A DNA stretch of 64,000 nucleotides from Brachybacterium massiliense (GTDB lineage: Bacteria > Actinomycetota > Actinomycetes > Actinomycetales > Dermabacteraceae): the NCBI RefSeq assembly GCF_900184245.1, contig NZ_FXXB01000007.1, positions 620,001 through 684,000 on the forward strand, given 5' to 3'. Positions 1 through 8,526 of this stretch are shown here, piece after piece. Numbering within the stretch: position 1 is the stretch's first letter; the number at the start of each line of letters is the position of its first letter. The notes under the pieces were generated by a model that ran no database searches, was not told where the DNA came from, and saw only the letters and a list, made by a program, of their open reading frames with translations. Made by a program: the position numbers and the translations under genes.

Positions 1-2714
1 CTGTCGCGCACCGAGGCCTCCCGCTTCTCCGCCTCCTCGGAGCTCAGGGTGCGCCCGAACCGCGCTGCGATGTGGGAGTTCAGCTTGTGCGTGGCCACCT
101 CGATTTTGGAGCCGTCGGAGCGCAGCTCGTGCACTTCGTTCGCGGCGGTGCGGATCGCGGCCGTGGTGCGGATCCTGGCGGCCAGTGCCTCGGCCCGGGC
201 GGCCGGCTCGTCGCGCCGGAGCCCCAGTGCGTCGACGAGGGTGTGCACGTACTCGTCGAGCATCGACTGCAGATTGCCGTCCAGGCAGTAGCGGAGTGCC
301 AGATGCCAGTAGCCGTCGGTCTCCTCGGCCCCGGCACCGGTGGCGGCGCGCACGGCGGCCATCGTCTCGGGCCGGTTCAGCAGGCTGCGCAGGCCCGCGC
401 TGATCTCGTGGGCGGCGCGGCGCACGTGGACATCGGCGTAGGAGCGCTCCCCGCCGGCGGCGCGGCCCACGGCGCGCAGCGCGCACACCCCGGGCGCGGC
501 GATCGCCACCTGGGCGAGCACTGCGGCGAGATCCTCCGGCGGGGCGCCGAGCACCTCCCAGTCCGGGGCGAGCGCGAAGTCGACGTGGTCGCGGAAGCGG
601 TTGATGGTCTCGTCCTCCCCGTCCGCGCCTTCGCCGCTGCCGTGCAGGCCGAGGTCCTCGAGCCCCAGCGCGCCGTCGAGGAGGTAAGGGGCCACGCCGT
701 ACCAGCCGGCGGTCTGCCCCTTCGTGTCCTGCACGGGCAGCTCGAGCGCGTCCAGGCGCTGCTGGATCCTGCCGGTCACCACCTCCAGCAGTCGCTCACG
801 CTCCAGCGGGAGCTGCTCACCGGTCTCCCGGGCGATCGCGAGCGGGTCCCCGAGCTCGGCGAGCGCGACCGAGGGGTGGAGCAGCGCCAGGTGCGGCAGG
901 TTCATCAGCTTCCCATCGGCAACGGCGAAGCGCAGCAGCGGCGAGGCGCGCGGCCCGTCGTACAGCGCCGGAGCGCCCCTCCCCTGCCCCGGGGCGAAGG
1001 CGCTGAGCCGTCGGTCCGTTTCGTAGCTGAACAGGGCGGAGATCGCCTTCGGCACCACGCTCCAGGCGGAGAACACCAGGCGTTTGGTGAAGCTGCGCGC
1101 GCCCTCGGTCGCGAAGGGGCCGCCCGGGGTGGTGTACGGCAGAGAGGGCGGGAGCCAGGCGAGCTTCCACACGCCGCGCTCCATGGCGGCGTCGATCATG
1201 GCGCGGAGCTTGGGGTTGCCGGGGTCGATCTCGCGGAACCGGTGCACGTCGTCCCAGGAGAGTAGGCCGTGTCGGTGCAGGTGCAGCAGCGCCGCGAGGT
1301 CCTCGTCGCCCTCGTGGGCGAGGTCGAGGGTGCGGCGCTGGGCCACGTAGGCCGACGGGTCCATGAGGTTCACCGGGAAAGGGCTCGAGCGCCAGAACTC
1401 GAACATGTCCATGCCGTGGGCGCGGCGGCCGATCGCGTCGGCCGCAGTCCACACCTCGAGGTCGCCTGGCCGCAGCTCGAGGGACGGCATCTCCATCTCG
1501 CGCAGCATCCCGTCGGCCACCGCGGTGGAGCCCAGGCGCTCGGTGCGGGACATGACCCGCTGAAGCTCCGCCTGGGCCCGGGCCGTCGCCTCCTCGGCGC
1601 GGCGCGTGCCCTCGTCGGTGCCCTGGAGCATGCCCTCGCGCACGTGGGCGAGATGCTCCCGCACGAGGTCCGCGCGGTCGGGGCCGGCCAGGAAGGCGAT
1701 GGTGTCGTGGAAGTCCTGGTGGTGGTCCTCGGCGTCGAGCTCGTCAGGCAGCGTGAACATCTTGTACGGGGTGGCGGAGAGCACGAGCGACTTCGCCGAG
1801 GGATGCATGATGATCTTCTGCGCGAGCTTCTGGGCATCTGAGTAGTGCTCGTCGCCGCTGCTGCGGGCACCGGGGAACAGGTCCTTGAAGCGCTGGAACT
1901 CGTCAAGGATGACAAGGTCGGGGGCGAGCCTCGTGACGGCGGTGCGCGCCACCGCCATGCGCAGCGCGCCGATCATGCGCCGGCGTCGCCACCACATCTC
2001 GTGGGTGACCTCGTCGCTTCCCAGCCAGGTGTCGAGCTCGTCGAAGAGGTCGCTGAGCAAGGTGCCACCGAAAGGCCCATCCTCGCCGCTGAGACTGCGG
2101 GTGAACTCATCGACGAGCTCGTCGTCGAGCGCGGGCCTGCTCCAGTCCCACTCCAGCCTGTCGGAGAATCTCTGGAATCCGACGGCATCGCGAAAGTACT
2201 CGATGATCCGGTCCTGCATCAGCCAGAGTCGATCGATGCTGTGACTGAGCATCCAGTGCAGCAGGACTCTCTCGCCGACGCGGCCCGTCGCGTCGCCGAG
2301 GCGCAGAGAGGTGCCGGGGGTGAACGCGATGAGGTCGACGCCGCCGGGCGGGGCGGAGCCCATCGTCTGCGGGAGCATCGTGATTCGGTCGGCGTTCCGC
2401 TGAGCCTCCCCACCGGTGAGCTCGCGCAGGCGGTCCAGGTTCTGGCCGGCGATCTGGCTGTTGGAGCAGATGTACACGATCGTCACCGTGCGATCGGTGG
2501 TCTCGCGCAGGTGCGCGATCGCGCGGGCGGCGACGCCCTTGGCGATGAGGGTCTTGCCAAGACCCACCTCGTCGGCGACGAGGAAGCGGCTGACGGAGTC
2601 CTCGTCCGTCCAGAGCCGGCGCAATGCGTGCTCGACGGTGGCGCGCTGGAAGGGTTTGAGCCCCGCGAGGACGGCGTCGGGATCGAGGCGCGGGGTGGGG
2701 ACTGACGGGCTCAT
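1..2714 (-). CDS. SF2/SNF2-like helicase, 3' end outside window
   Basis: The reading frame opens at an ATG at 2714 and is open to the window edge, giving about 904 residues without a stop in the parts I translated. Visible motifs are a Walker A (ADEVGLGKT, about residues 47-55), motif II as DEFQ (near 270), SAT in LSATPY (near 313) and a conserved RLVFSAWSVV stretch (near 546) typical of the second RecA-like domain. This order is that of SNF2-like SF2 DNA translocases with DEVGLGKT signatures, as in DISARM-type helicases. The ATG overlaps the stop of the upstream HKD-nuclease gene (ATGA), so the two are translationally coupled. I infer an ATP-driven DNA or RNA translocase in a defence module. 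Any C-terminal domain lies outside the window. Confidence 0.85.
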   Translation of the reverse strand, partial: MSPSVPTPRLDPDAVLAGLKPFQRATVEHALRRLWTDEDSVSRFLVADEVGLGKTLIAKGVAARAIAHLRETTDRTVTIVYICSNSQIAGQNLDRLRELTGGEAQRNADRITMLPQTMGSAPPGGVDLIAFTPGTSLRLGDATGRVGERVLLHWMLSHSIDRLWLMQDRIIEYFRDAVGFQRFSDRLEWDWSRPALDDELVDEFTRSLSGEDGPFGGTLLSDLFDELDTWLGSDEVTHEMWWRRRRMIGALRMAVARTAVTRLAPDLVILDEFQRFKDLFPGARSSGDEHYSDAQKLAQKIIMHPSAKSLVLSATPYKMFTLPDELDAEDHHQDFHDTIAFLAGPDRADLVREHLAHVREGMLQGTDEGTRRAEEATARAQAELQRVMSRTERLGSTAVADGMLREMEMPSLELRPGDLEVWTAADAIGRRAHGMDMFEFWRSSPFPVNLMDPSAYVAQRRTLDLAHEGDEDLAALLHLHRHGLLSWDDVHRFREIDPGNPKLRAMIDAAMERGVWKLAWLPPSLPYTTPGGPFATEGARSFTKRLVFSAWSVVPKAISALFSYETDRRLSAFAPGQGRGAPALYDGPRASPLLRFAVADGKLMNLPHLALLHPSVALAELGDPLAIARETGEQLPLERERLLEVVTGRIQQRLDALELPVQDTKGQTAGWYGVAPYLLDGALGLEDLGLHGSGEGADGEDETINRFRDHVDFALAPDWEVLGAPPEDLAAVLAQVAIAAPGVCALRAVGRAAGGERSYADVHVRRAAHEISAGLRSLLNRPETMAAVRAATGAGAEETDGYWHLALRYCLDGNLQSMLDEYVHTLVDALGLRRDEPAARAEALAARIRTTAAIRTAANEVHELRSDGSKIEVATHKLNSHIAARFGRTLSSEEAEKREASVRD

Positions 2715-4573
2715 GGCGTTCTCCTGCTCAGCGAGAACTTCAGCACCGTGTCCCAGAGCTTCAGGAAGTCCGGCGGGATCAGCTCGTCGGCCTTGGGGAG
2801 CTCGAGGACGGCCTCGACTTGCTTCCGCACCGAGAGGATGCGGTCGATGTCGTTGCCCGCCGCGCGCACCAGCGGTTCGAACAGCACGATCGGAGGCGAC
2901 GGCCGGCGGGGGCCGTCTCCGGCAACGGCGCCGATCGCACTGGTGATCCCCTCGTGCTCCGCGTCCTGAGCATGGGTGGCGGTCGGTTCGTCGAGGCCGA
3001 GGAGGAGCGCGAGATAGCGCAGCACGCGGTCGCGGCTGTTCAGCATCGTGGCGAGTGCTCGCTGCTCGCGGTCGATGACATCGCCGATGAGCGGGACCTT
3101 GAGCAGGCACCGCCTCGTCGCGCGGGCGGGTCCGTCGCCGCTGGTGGTCTCGACGGCGATGAAGGGGGTGATCTCGTCGAGGGAGAGCTCCCAGGAGGTC
3201 TCCGCCGCGAGGGATTTCCGGAGGTTCGGTGCGGTGAGCGGCCACAGTGTCGTCTCCCCGGGGCTGTCCTCGGGGAGCACGAGGGTGAGGCGGGCGGTGA
3301 CGGCGTCGTCGCCGGCGCGGGTGATGTCCATGCGGGGCCGCGGCGTGGAGCGCGCGAGTTGCCGGTGGAACTCCTCGAGCAGGTAGCTGGTATCGAGGGA
3401 GGGGTCGTCGACCGCCTCCGATGCCGGGCTGTACGGCTCCATGATGGTGCGCAGGCCCATGCCCTTGCTGCCTTCGCCGAGTACCGCGTCGACGCCGCAG
3501 AGCCGGGTGGGGCCCACGAGCACGGCGTCGAACTCGACGTTCTTGCTCCATGCCTGACGGGTGAGGTTGGCGCTGCCCGTGATGACCGCCGACTGCCCAT
3601 CGTCGCCGTCGATCACGACCGTCTTCGCGTGCAGTCCGGTGAGATCGAGGAGGGTAGATGGCGCAGCTTCCGGCGCTTCCCCTGTGGCGTCCTCCACCAC
3701 GGGGTGGTCGTCTCCTCCCCCGTCCACGGCGGCATCGAGGACGTTGACGTCCCAGTCGCGCAGCGCGCTGCCTCCGAGGAGGTCCGCGGCGGCTGCGCGC
3801 GTCAGCAGGGTCGACTCCGGGGCACCTGCGCGGATCCTGGTGAGCGTCTCCGTGGAGAGGAACGGGCTGATCGCGATGACCTTCCGGGCACGGTCCGGGA
3901 AGGGCCACGAGGACGGGGCCCCCTCGATCCCGATCGGGAGCAGCCGCCCGCTGGTGAAGGGGTCCGGCGCCTCGAGCCGCACGTCGCGGAGAGTGCCGGC
4001 GAGGTCCAGGATCGCGTCTCGACGCGCCTCGGTGAGGGGGTCGAGGACCATGCCGGTCACCGCCTCGACGGCGGCGCCGGCGGGGGCGGCGTCGATCGTG
4101 CCGTCCGGGCTCTCGTCGAGGACGAGGGCGGTGTCCCAGGAGCTGTCGAGGGTCAGGTTGCGGCTGCCGACAACGGCGCGGTGAAAGAGCGCGCCGTCGT
4201 GCGGACGGCGGTAGCGGATCGCCCAGAGCTTGGGGTGGAAGAGGGCGCCATCGGCCGGGGGCTCGACCTCGTGCAGGGAGCCCTCGAGGAAGGTATGGAT
4301 CCGGCTGTGCGAGGCGGGCACGCGGATACCCGCTGCCTGACAAAACACGGTGGTGCGACCCATGAACCGCTGCACCGCCTCGAGCAGCTGCGCCGGGTCG
4401 CGGTCGGTGACGCCGCTCGAGTCGTCCATCTGCGCGAAGGCAAAGGTCATCGGGGCGATCAGCATCGCAGTGAGGTTCAGCGAGTAGGTGGTGGTGACGG
4501 CGACGTCGACCTCGTGCCCTGGCGGTGGCCGGAGCGCGTCGGTGAGCAGGACGCTGGTGTCGGGCTGGAGCAT
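2711..4573 (-). CDS. Phospholipase D-like (double HKD) protein
   Basis: A 620-residue protein with two HKD-type half sites. The first has HPKLW near residue 113 followed by GSRNLT; the second has LHAKTVVID near 314 followed by GSANLT. Both have the H-x-K and downstream G-S-x-N elements of PLD-superfamily nucleases, so an intact two-lobed active site is likely. No signal peptide is visible, so it should act in the cytoplasm. It overlaps the DUF6361 gene upstream (TGATG) and the helicase downstream (ATGA). PLD proteins beside SNF2-like helicases are known from DISARM (DrmC/DrmA). No DrmB or methyltransferase gene is visible here, so I infer an effector nuclease of a different module. Confidence 0.82.
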   Translation of the reverse strand: MLQPDTSVLLTDALRPPPGHEVDVAVTTTYSLNLTAMLIAPMTFAFAQMDDSSGVTDRDPAQLLEAVQRFMGRTTVFCQAAGIRVPASHSRIHTFLEGSLHEVEPPADGALFHPKLWAIRYRRPHDGALFHRAVVGSRNLTLDSSWDTALVLDESPDGTIDAAPAGAAVEAVTGMVLDPLTEARRDAILDLAGTLRDVRLEAPDPFTSGRLLPIGIEGAPSSWPFPDRARKVIAISPFLSTETLTRIRAGAPESTLLTRAAAADLLGGSALRDWDVNVLDAAVDGGGDDHPVVEDATGEAPEAAPSTLLDLTGLHAKTVVIDGDDGQSAVITGSANLTRQAWSKNVEFDAVLVGPTRLCGVDAVLGEGSKGMGLRTIMEPYSPASEAVDDPSLDTSYLLEEFHRQLARSTPRPRMDITRAGDDAVTARLTLVLPEDSPGETTLWPLTAPNLRKSLAAETSWELSLDEITPFIAVETTSGDGPARATRRCLLKVPLIGDVIDREQRALATMLNSRDRVLRYLALLLGLDEPTATHAQDAEHEGITSAIGAVAGDGPRRPSPPIVLFEPLVRAAGNDIDRILSVRKQVEAVLELPKADELIPPDFLKLWDTVLKFSLSRRTP

Positions 4574-5835
4574 CAGGCACGCGCCTCTCCGTCGTAGAGA
4601 TCCTGGAGGAGTGTGGTGACGTTCGCCCAGCGGAAGTGCAGGCGGGCGGTGCCCGAAGCACCGCTCCAGGCGTTCAGCGCCTTGAGGTTCCCCGGTCTCA
4701 GCCGCGCACGGCCCTGCTTCACAAGGCGTTCGCGCCGGATGATCAGCTCACGAGCGCTCGGGGACTCCGCGACGGTGTGGGGCGTGCGGCTCTCCGCGCA
4801 CCAATGCTCGAGGAAGGCTCGTGTCCGGTCGGTGTAGTTGCGGCGTCGAGCGGCCATCATCTGGCCGAGCTCGAGGAAGTCTTGCGATCCGAAGGGGCGT
4901 GAGGAGGCGGTCTCGTCCGCCCAGGTCTGTAAGCGTTCGCGATAGTGCGCGACGCGATCATCGCGGAAGCGCTCCGGATCCGTGGAGGTCGCCTCGGCGA
5001 GCAGCAGGTTGTAGAGGAGGTTCGCGCCGTGGACCTGGAGGCTGAACCTCTCGGCGCGGTCGAGGAGGGTGCGCAGCTCTTCGTCGGCGTCGGTGTGCAG
5101 GAGGGAGTTGATCTCCGGTGCCCACGGGGCTGCGGGAGCTGTGGCGCTGTCCGTCCAGTCCATCGGCCGTTCCTGCACGAGGCGCGCGAGGAGCGTTCCG
5201 GGGTTGGTGCGGGTGATCGCTTCCTTCAGGTACGTGACCTCTTCCGGAGTGAGGCGGAAGTCGGCACTTCTCAGCAGGTGCTCCGGCGGGGCGGGGAGTT
5301 CCGGGTCGAGACCGTCAAGGAGACGTTCGGTGCCGAGACCTCCGTCCTCCGCGCGGGGTGCTTCGGCATCCAGCCTGCGGCTCGCCTCAATGCGGGTGAA
5401 GAACTCGCGCGAGGTCAGCCCCCGTTCAAGAATCCCCCACTGCGCGAGCATCCCGCTGTAGAGCACCGAAGGCACGCGCTGGAGCATCTTTCCCGCTCGC
5501 CGGCCGATGATCCCGGGCTCGTCGTCGCCGGTCCCCCGCTCCAGGGCGCCGATGAAGTCGCGTTCGAGGTCGTGATACCTCTGCGCCATCTCGGCGACCG
5601 TCGCCCGCTTCGCCGCTTCCTGCATCAACCACGGGATGAACAGGACGTACCGCAGCCGGGTGTGCAGGGTCGAGGTGCCGGGGAACAGCGTGTCCGAGAA
5701 GGCATCCCGGATCCCACCGATGCCCAGGTCATCGATCGTCGTCTCGTCGCGGAACTGGTCCACTGCTTCCAACATCCGACGGCGCTGCTCGGCGTCGACG
5801 GCGAGCCAGGCGAACGTGGAGGGCATGGGATCCAT
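4573..5835 (-). CDS. DUF6361 family protein
   Basis: A 420-residue protein whose N-terminus (STFAWL, then DELGIGGIRDAF-like and LFPGTSTLHTRLRYVLF) matches the pattern I associate with DUF6361. The family has no established function and often sits beside helicase and PLD genes. It is the first gene of the three-gene unit, and its stop overlaps the PLD start. Two in-frame ATGs, at 5835 and 5826, are possible. The second gives the N-terminus MPSTFAWL, closer to what I expect of the family, but neither has a strong ribosome-binding site. No membrane segment or catalytic motif is obvious. The function is inferred only from context: a sensor or adaptor of the helicase/PLD module. Confidence 0.7.
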   Translation of the reverse strand: MDPMPSTFAWLAVDAEQRRRMLEAVDQFRDETTIDDLGIGGIRDAFSDTLFPGTSTLHTRLRYVLFIPWLMQEAAKRATVAEMAQRYHDLERDFIGALERGTGDDEPGIIGRRAGKMLQRVPSVLYSGMLAQWGILERGLTSREFFTRIEASRRLDAEAPRAEDGGLGTERLLDGLDPELPAPPEHLLRSADFRLTPEEVTYLKEAITRTNPGTLLARLVQERPMDWTDSATAPAAPWAPEINSLLHTDADEELRTLLDRAERFSLQVHGANLLYNLLLAEATSTDPERFRDDRVAHYRERLQTWADETASSRPFGSQDFLELGQMMAARRRNYTDRTRAFLEHWCAESRTPHTVAESPSARELIIRRERLVKQGRARLRPGNLKALNAWSGASGTARLHFRWANVTTLLQDLYDGEARA

Positions 5836-5961
5836 GGTGCACTGTCGAGACGTTCAGGGGTGGCGATTGCAGACTGCCTCCCCTCTTCGGTTCTCGACTC
5901 GCCTGGAGGGCGAGGTCAGCAGATTGCCTCCAGCGATGGCGGAAGGCAACCAGGGGCGGAG

Positions 5962-6534
5962 CTACGCGCCGATCGGGGCAATCTGGACGGGAGTGAAGTC
6001 GGCTGGGGCATAAGGCTTCGGGGCAACGTCCACCCACCGCGAGCTATTCACTCGGTCCTCCTGCGAAGTCCACAGAATGATGTCGAGTAGGCGCGCTTCG
6101 CTTGCCTCGGCCAGGTCAGGAACATCTCGAACGATCACCTCTCTCATCTCTTTCAGGGTTGCCTCGTTCTCGCGCAGTGCCGCCCGGAGAGCGATGAGCG
6201 CCTGGGCGATGTTCTCTTCGCGTGCTCGCATCACTCCGTCCCCGCCTCGACTGCGCTGTCTGAAAGCATCTCGCCGAAACCCCATCGCTCGGGCAACGTT
6301 CCCGTCCAGCACCGGGACGGTGTCCGAGAGGTACAGGGCGAGAACCTTCGTCATCTTCAGAGCCCAGAATCCCTTGAAGCCTTCAGCGCAAAGGTTCGCG
6401 AGCGCCTCCACGTCCAGATCATCCAGCTCTCGGAGTCGACGACCTCGGAAGGTTGATACCCCCTGAGCGATCCTGTCCCGCACCTGCCTGTCGAAGCCCA
6501 CGACGTCCTGGGCTTGAGGCTGCCCGTTGAGCAT
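5962..6534 (-). CDS. Hypothetical protein, possibly DUF6308-like, N-terminus uncertain
   Basis: A 190-residue, largely helical frame with FKGFWALKMTKVLALYL, then VPVLDGNVARAMGF, then a C-terminal RLLDIILWTSQEDRVNSSRW. The order (helix-hairpin-like segment, 'VLDGNV', C-terminal 'D-x-x-LW') resembles DUF6308-type proteins, but I am unsure. The coding pattern continues upstream of the 6534 ATG (about 20 more plausible residues ending in SPWSFLWAEM) with no start codon before it runs into the frame of the next gene. The 5' end may therefore have been lost at a junction near 6600. It is on the same strand as the helicase/PLD/DUF6361 genes, 127 bp upstream of them, so it may be an accessory or an unrelated neighbour. 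Confidence 0.45.
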   Translation of the reverse strand: MLNGQPQAQDVVGFDRQVRDRIAQGVSTFRGRRLRELDDLDVEALANLCAEGFKGFWALKMTKVLALYLSDTVPVLDGNVARAMGFRRDAFRQRSRGGDGVMRAREENIAQALIALRAALRENEATLKEMREVIVRDVPDLAEASEARLLDIILWTSQEDRVNSSRWVDVAPKPYAPADFTPVQIAPIGA

Positions 6535-6911
6535 CTCAGCCCAGAGGAACGACCAGGGGGAGACGTCATCGAATACCCCGTGCTCGCCGAGCGCTTCGGA
6601 CCCTTGGCTGCGACTTTCTTCAGCGTCAGCCGACTGCGGTTGACGGAATCGGTATAGAGCGCGAGCGCTGTCGCCGAGACCACGGAGGTGAGTGCGGCGC
6701 CGATGACGGTACCGGCGATCCCCAGCTGACCGCCGACCACGGTCGCGGTGGCGGCCGCCGCACCGCTGGCCACGAGCCCCGTGGGAGAGAGCTTCTTGAC
6801 CTGCAGATCCAGCTCCTCGCCAGATGGATCACCGGGCGCCTGGCGCTCCGGGTCCCCGGGCGCAGCAGGAGGTCGGGCGGGGCGATGTGCAGAGGGTGCC
6901 AGGAAGCCCAT
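6357..6911 (-). CDS. Small glycine-rich membrane protein, 3' part out of frame
   Basis: Residues 35-105 or so look like real protein: LQVKKLSPTGLVASGAAAATATVVG followed by a glycine/alanine-rich hydrophobic stretch (GTVIGAALTSVVSATALALYT) and a basic VNRSRLTLKKV. This is a conserved-looking actinobacterial single-pass pattern. After about residue 110 (near 6600) the sequence becomes Ser/Arg-rich and out of frame with the next gene's coding pattern, so only about 6590-6911 is likely to be genuine. I read this as a membrane-protein gene whose 3' end was lost by fusion to the downstream reading frame. The start at 6911 is the first ATG. Function unknown. Confidence 0.4.
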   Translation of the reverse strand: MGFLAPSAHRPARPPAAPGDPERQAPGDPSGEELDLQVKKLSPTGLVASGAAAATATVVGGQLGIAGTVIGAALTSVVSATALALYTDSVNRSRLTLKKVAAKGPKRSASTGYSMTSPPGRSSGLRCSTGSLKPRTSWASTGRCGTGSLRGYQPSEVVDSESWMIWTWRRSRTFALKASRDSGL

Positions 6912-7250
6912 CCTGTTCAGAAGTTTCCGAGTTCCCCTGGACCTTCCTCAGAACCAGCTGGGAGAACGAAGATCTCCTTCCTGACCTGTGGTGGTGGTCG
7001 GGATGGGAAGCGCCACAGCAGTACTGCCGGTCTCTTCGCTCGCCGTGCCGCGTGGCCTGCCGCACTCCGTCGGCTGGGCAGAGATCGACGCATGCCACTA
7101 CGCCCGTCACGAGTCACGCGCTCGAGGTTGTCCGCTCCGCTCGGAGCGACGTTGGTCCCCCTCCGCATCTCATCCGGCTCGCTACGATCGATGCCATCAC
7201 TTCCCCGGGCGAGAAGCGACCGGAGAGCGAAGTCGAGAGGGTTGATCACC
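6912..7250. other. Intergenic region, no gene seen
   Basis: About 340 bases between the divergently oriented minus-strand unit and the dehydrogenase. Short frames on both strands are Arg/Pro-rich and look like chance readings. The region must hold the promoters of both flanking units, but I see no convincing operator. Confidence 0.5.
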
Positions 7251-8336
7251 GTGCGCGCAGCACGCTATTACGGCAACAAGGACATCCGCATCGAGGAGAT
7301 CGACGAACCCACCGCCGGTGCCGGCGAAGTGCTCATCGACGTCGCCTTCTGTGGGATCTGCGGCACCGATCTGCATGAGTACCTGGACGGTCCGATCTTC
7401 TGCCCCACCCCGGACACGCCGACGTCCTGGACCGGGGAGACGGCCCCGGTGACGCTCGGCCACGAACTCTCCGGGGTCGTGGCGGCGCTCGGCGAGGGCA
7501 TCACCGACCTCGAGGTGGGTGACACGGTGGTCGTCGAGCCCTACATCCTCAAAGACGGCATCGACACCGGTCCGGACTCCACCGACTACCACCTCTCCGA
7601 GGGGATGAACTTCATCGGCCTCGGCGGCGGCGGGGGCGGCCTGGCCGAGAAGCTCTCCGTCCCTCGCCGCTGGGTCCACAAGATCGATCCCAGCATCCCG
7701 CTGGACCAGGCCGCCCTCATCGAGCCGCTCGCCGTCGCCTATCACGGAGTACAGCGCTCCGGCGCGAAGGCCGGTGACATCGCCGTGATCGGCGGCGCCG
7801 GCCCCATCGGACTGCTCACCGGTGCGGTGCTGCGGGCCCTGGGCGTGACAGTGGTGATCTCCGAGCTCTCCTCGCTGCGCCGCCAGAAGGCCCTGGACTC
7901 CGGCGCCGCCGATCACGCACTGGACCCGGCCGCGGTCGACGTGGCCCAGGAGGTGCACGACCTCACCGGCGGCAAGGGCGCGGACATCGCCTTCGAGGCC
8001 ACCAGCGTGCAGGCGGTGCTGGACACCCTGATGGATGCGCTGCGACCCACCGGGGTGCTGCTGAACATCTCGATCTGGGGCCACCGCTCCGACTTCGACA
8101 TGCACAAGCTGGTGATGAAGGAGATCGACCTGCGTGGATCGATCGGATACGTCAACAACCACCCGGCGGTCATCGAGCTCGTGGAGAGCGGCAAGATCGA
8201 TCTCGCTCCCTTCATCACCGAGCGCATCCAGCTCGAAGACCTGATCGACAAGGGGTTCGACACCCTCATCCATCGCAACGAGACGGCCGTGAAGATCCTG
8301 GTCTCCCCCTCCGGCAAGGGCATCGACCCGGCCTGA
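7251..8336 (+). CDS. Zinc-dependent (R,R)-butanediol dehydrogenase-type MDR enzyme
   Basis: A 361-residue medium-chain dehydrogenase starting at GTG 7251 behind an AGAGG. Catalytic zinc ligands are C37 in CGICGTD and H71-E72 in LGHELSG; the Rossmann motif is IGGAGPIGLL near residue 180. The structural-zinc cysteine cluster is absent; a glycine run (about residue 125) lies in that part, as in 2,3-butanediol dehydrogenases. It would reversibly oxidise (R,R)-2,3-butanediol to acetoin with NAD(H); other vicinal diols or polyols are possible substrates. It stands alone, with no acetoin genes beside it. Confidence 0.8.
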   Translation: MRAARYYGNKDIRIEEIDEPTAGAGEVLIDVAFCGICGTDLHEYLDGPIFCPTPDTPTSWTGETAPVTLGHELSGVVAALGEGITDLEVGDTVVVEPYILKDGIDTGPDSTDYHLSEGMNFIGLGGGGGGLAEKLSVPRRWVHKIDPSIPLDQAALIEPLAVAYHGVQRSGAKAGDIAVIGGAGPIGLLTGAVLRALGVTVVISELSSLRRQKALDSGAADHALDPAAVDVAQEVHDLTGGKGADIAFEATSVQAVLDTLMDALRPTGVLLNISIWGHRSDFDMHKLVMKEIDLRGSIGYVNNHPAVIELVESGKIDLAPFITERIQLEDLIDKGFDTLIHRNETAVKILVSPSGKGIDPA

Positions 8337-8526
8337 GCCGGGGTGCCGTGACGTTCGGCGGCCGCGACCGGAGCTCCTCGCCTCGCGGAGCTCCGGTCCC
8401 GCTGTTTCTCTCGGCGTCTCCGTGCAGCCGCGGGAGCGAAATCTTCGAGCGGAACCGGAACTGAGCGTCATCCATCTCGCGACCCGCCTCCTCGCCCCGT
8501 CGGCCCGCACCTGATGGAATGTCCCC

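Noticed and set aside
1..5835. Assignment of the cassette to DISARM
   Set aside because: A helicase and PLD are shared, but no DrmB (DUF1998) or methyltransferase is visible and DUF6361 is not a DISARM component.
6917..7249. 110-residue minus-strand frame upstream of the dehydrogenase
   Set aside because: Arg/Ser/Pro-rich, no ribosome-binding site and no recognisable feature.
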